Shown piece after piece: positions 62,521 through 64,000 of a DNA stretch of 64,000 nt. Origin of the DNA: Kineobactrum salinum (GTDB lineage Bacteria > Pseudomonadota > Gammaproteobacteria > Pseudomonadales > Halieaceae); the NCBI RefSeq assembly GCF_010669285.1, contig NZ_CP048711.1, forward strand, positions 1,302,001 through 1,366,000, in the 5' to 3' direction. The translations under genes were made by a program, and so were the position numbers. The notes under the pieces were generated by a model. That model did no database searches. It saw only the letters and a list, made by a program, of their open reading frames with translations, and had not been told where the DNA came from. Position 1 is the stretch's first letter; every line of letters starts with the position of its first letter.

Positions 62521-63321
62521 ATGGAAATCAGCAATACTTTTTGTTCTGAAATGACCGAATTGACCGCACATTTGCGGTCGGACGAATTTAAGAGTCGCTT
62601 CTTGCGGGTCATGGATCGTCTGATTGGCGTGTCCCATTACGTCATGTTTGTTTTCGACAAAAATCACATCGAAGACCTTACCGCATCCATTGTCGAGGAG
62701 GGAGGGGCCAGCAAAAAGTTGATCTCCCGGCAGGCTGCTATCTTTATGGACAAGATTCGACACCGCATGTGGATTAATCCGGAGTTACTGCAACATCACG
62801 ATCACAAATCTGCCAATCTCGAAACCGTCTACCGTTACAATCCTGCACTGGACGACGATGAAGAACGCAAAAAGCTTTTTCGTAGTAGTAATACCCGCGA
62901 AAAAGTCTATATGGTTGACACGCGTGACAACTGGTTCTACCTGACCAGTTTCTATCGTGGGGCCCAGCACGCAGAAATGAGCGACGACAAGTACCAGCAG
63001 CTCAAACCGCTGTTTCCCCTGTTTAACAATCTGCTAATTCTGCGCCACGAACTGCGCGGGATTGAAGAGGAACGCCACAAGATTCAGCTGAGCCTGGCCA
63101 GCATGCTGAAAGAACGTGGTGTAGAACCGTTTTCCAGGTTATCCAATCGCGAAACCGAAGTCTGCGACCGCCTGCTACGAGGCATAACCAGTGATGGTGT
63201 CGCCGCCGATTTGAATCTGGCACGTTCCACCGTCAATACGTTGCGCAAACGCGCATACACCAAAATTGGCATCACCTCAAAATCCCAGCTCTTTGCGCTG
63301 GTGATCAACAGCCATCTGTAG
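62521..63321 (+). CDS. LuxR-family transcriptional regulator
   Basis: The 266-residue protein ends in a LuxR/GerE HTH (FSRLSNRETEVCDRLLRGITSDGVAADLNLARSTVNTLRKRAYTKIGITSKSQLFAL, residues 205-260). The N-terminal 190 residues are not a clear autoinducer, PAS or receiver domain. They resemble a conserved segment of LuxR proteins seen near catabolic genes in marine bacteria (DKIRHRMWINPEL; VDTRDNWFYLTSFYRG). The inducer is unknown. It stands alone on the plus strand downstream of repeat copy 3 and converges on the EamA transporter gene. It could control the neighbouring receptor or transporter. Confidence 0.88.
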   Translation: MEISNTFCSEMTELTAHLRSDEFKSRFLRVMDRLIGVSHYVMFVFDKNHIEDLTASIVEEGGASKKLISRQAAIFMDKIRHRMWINPELLQHHDHKSANLETVYRYNPALDDDEERKKLFRSSNTREKVYMVDTRDNWFYLTSFYRGAQHAEMSDDKYQQLKPLFPLFNNLLILRHELRGIEEERHKIQLSLASMLKERGVEPFSRLSNRETEVCDRLLRGITSDGVAADLNLARSTVNTLRKRAYTKIGITSKSQLFALVINSHL

Positions 63322-63324
63322 TGT

Positions 63325-64000
63325 TTAATCATCGCGCGCCCGGCGCGATCTATGCACTACCAGGAATATACCACAACAGACAAAGCCGGCACCAAGAACA
63401 TGGTAAACCTGAAGGCTTTCACCCAGAAACAGGGTCGCCATGATCGCACCGTACAACGGCATCAAGCAGACAAATACCGCCGCCCTGCTGGGACCGATCA
63501 GCAAATTGGCTTTTGTCCACATCGACATCGCCACAATCGACACTAGCAATGCGATACTTACAACCGCCGTCACACTTTCCATATTTAGAGGAAACGGCCC
63601 CACCAAAATCGACTCGGCAATAAAGACCGGCGACATCAGCAGACAGCCCATCGTCAGCATAATCGTCAGTTGGGCAAGCTTGCTGAGCGTGTGGGGCAGT
63701 TTGCGAAGATTGGTAGAGTACCAGCCATAACCGATAACAGCCAACACCAGAATCAGATCACCCGCATTGAAATCCAAAGTGATCAACACCGACCAACTGG
63801 CCTTGGTAATCATCAACACCACACCGACTGCTGCCAGTGCTACGCCAATTATTTGTAGGCGGTTAAGACTCTCGCGCAGAATCAACCAGGCAATTATACC
63901 GGTCGCCATCGGTTGGGCTGCGTTGACAAGTGTGGCATTAATCGCGGTCGTGTAATTTACTGAGTAGAACAGCATCGTCGAACTGCTCACCAACAATACG
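63325..64000 (-). CDS. EamA/DMT-family transporter (partial, start beyond window)
   Basis: At least 223 residues are visible, open to the window edge. About eight hydrophobic spans are arranged as the second half of one EamA repeat (YSVNYTTAINATLVNAAQPMATGIIAWLILRESLNRLQIIGVALAAVGVVLMI) followed by a full second repeat ending LFLGESLQVYHVLGAGFVCCGIFLVV. The tail HRSRRARDD is cytoplasmic. EamA proteins are drug/metabolite exporters or amino-acid and nucleotide-sugar transporters, and the substrate cannot be predicted. The stop is 4 bases after that of the convergent LuxR gene. Confidence 0.9.
   Translation of the reverse strand, partial: VLLVSSSTMLFYSVNYTTAINATLVNAAQPMATGIIAWLILRESLNRLQIIGVALAAVGVVLMITKASWSVLITLDFNAGDLILVLAVIGYGWYSTNLRKLPHTLSKLAQLTIMLTMGCLLMSPVFIAESILVGPFPLNMESVTAVVSIALLVSIVAMSMWTKANLLIGPSRAAVFVCLMPLYGAIMATLFLGESLQVYHVLGAGFVCCGIFLVVHRSRRARDD

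Overview
The window looks like accessory, catabolic DNA from a Gram-negative, probably marine gammaproteobacterium. The lineage is an inference from five TonB-dependent receptors with long N-terminal signal regions, ActP- and YihY-type membrane proteins, an NrtS-like protein and the general style of the genes. I see no rRNA, tRNA, CRISPR array or intact insertion sequence. Composition is mosaic by eye: about 1-3080, 18000-22000 and 25800-43190 are GC-rich, while about 3100-17950 and 43200-64000 are clearly less so. This suggests that several catabolic blocks were assembled side by side.

Block 1 (3144-17929) is a GntR-controlled degradation cluster. It holds an acyl-CoA ligase, a truncated thiolase-like protein, a two-subunit Rieske dioxygenase (alpha gene frameshifted), an MFS transporter, an ornithine-cyclodeaminase-family protein, a RidA-family protein (frameshifted), a DadA-like FAD oxidoreductase, a V4R-domain protein, an aldehyde dehydrogenase and a TonB receptor. 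The same 13-bp operator, GTATAC-A/T-GTATAC, lies upstream of the dioxygenase (6931) and of the receptor (17917). Flanking and following it (1-3077, 18209-22971) are an unrelated receptor fragment, a DUF485/solute symporter pair, a YihY membrane protein, small YciI and VOC proteins, a glycine-rich secreted protein and a metallo-hydrolase.

Block 2 (23179-40494) surrounds a MalT-like LuxR-family ATPase regulator. It contains a receptor, an EPSP synthase, an aldehyde dehydrogenase, an EthD protein, a SnoaL-like protein, an M20 deacylase, malate synthase G, two HSL-type esterases, an FMN reductase and an acyl-CoA synthetase. A motif close to CCATACTTTT-N-TGG occurs 60-105 bp upstream of most transcription units in this block and is a candidate operator for the MalT-like protein. 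A Fur-box-like site, a siderophore receptor and trxB follow.

Block 3 (44276-62332) reads as a hydroquinone-type aromatic pathway. A flavin monooxygenase is followed by a PcpA/LinE-like ring-cleavage dioxygenase with a linked Rieske ferredoxin, then aldehyde dehydrogenase, maleylacetate reductase and a fused 3-oxoacid CoA-transferase (frameshifted). Also present are a GST, an SDR, an NmrA-like protein, a tandem ABM-domain protein, an orphan E2-type acyltransferase domain and a TonB receptor. Two kinds of control DNA are duplicated here. The LysR/dioxygenase intergenic region recurs, with a lysR stub, upstream of the receptor, and a roughly 90-bp element recurs near the AraC, GST and LuxR genes, with a shorter core near an AhpD-like gene. 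A LuxR regulator and a partial EamA transporter close the window.

Three genes are broken by exactly one missing G or C in a short G/C run. This may reflect real decay or a homopolymer error in the assembly.
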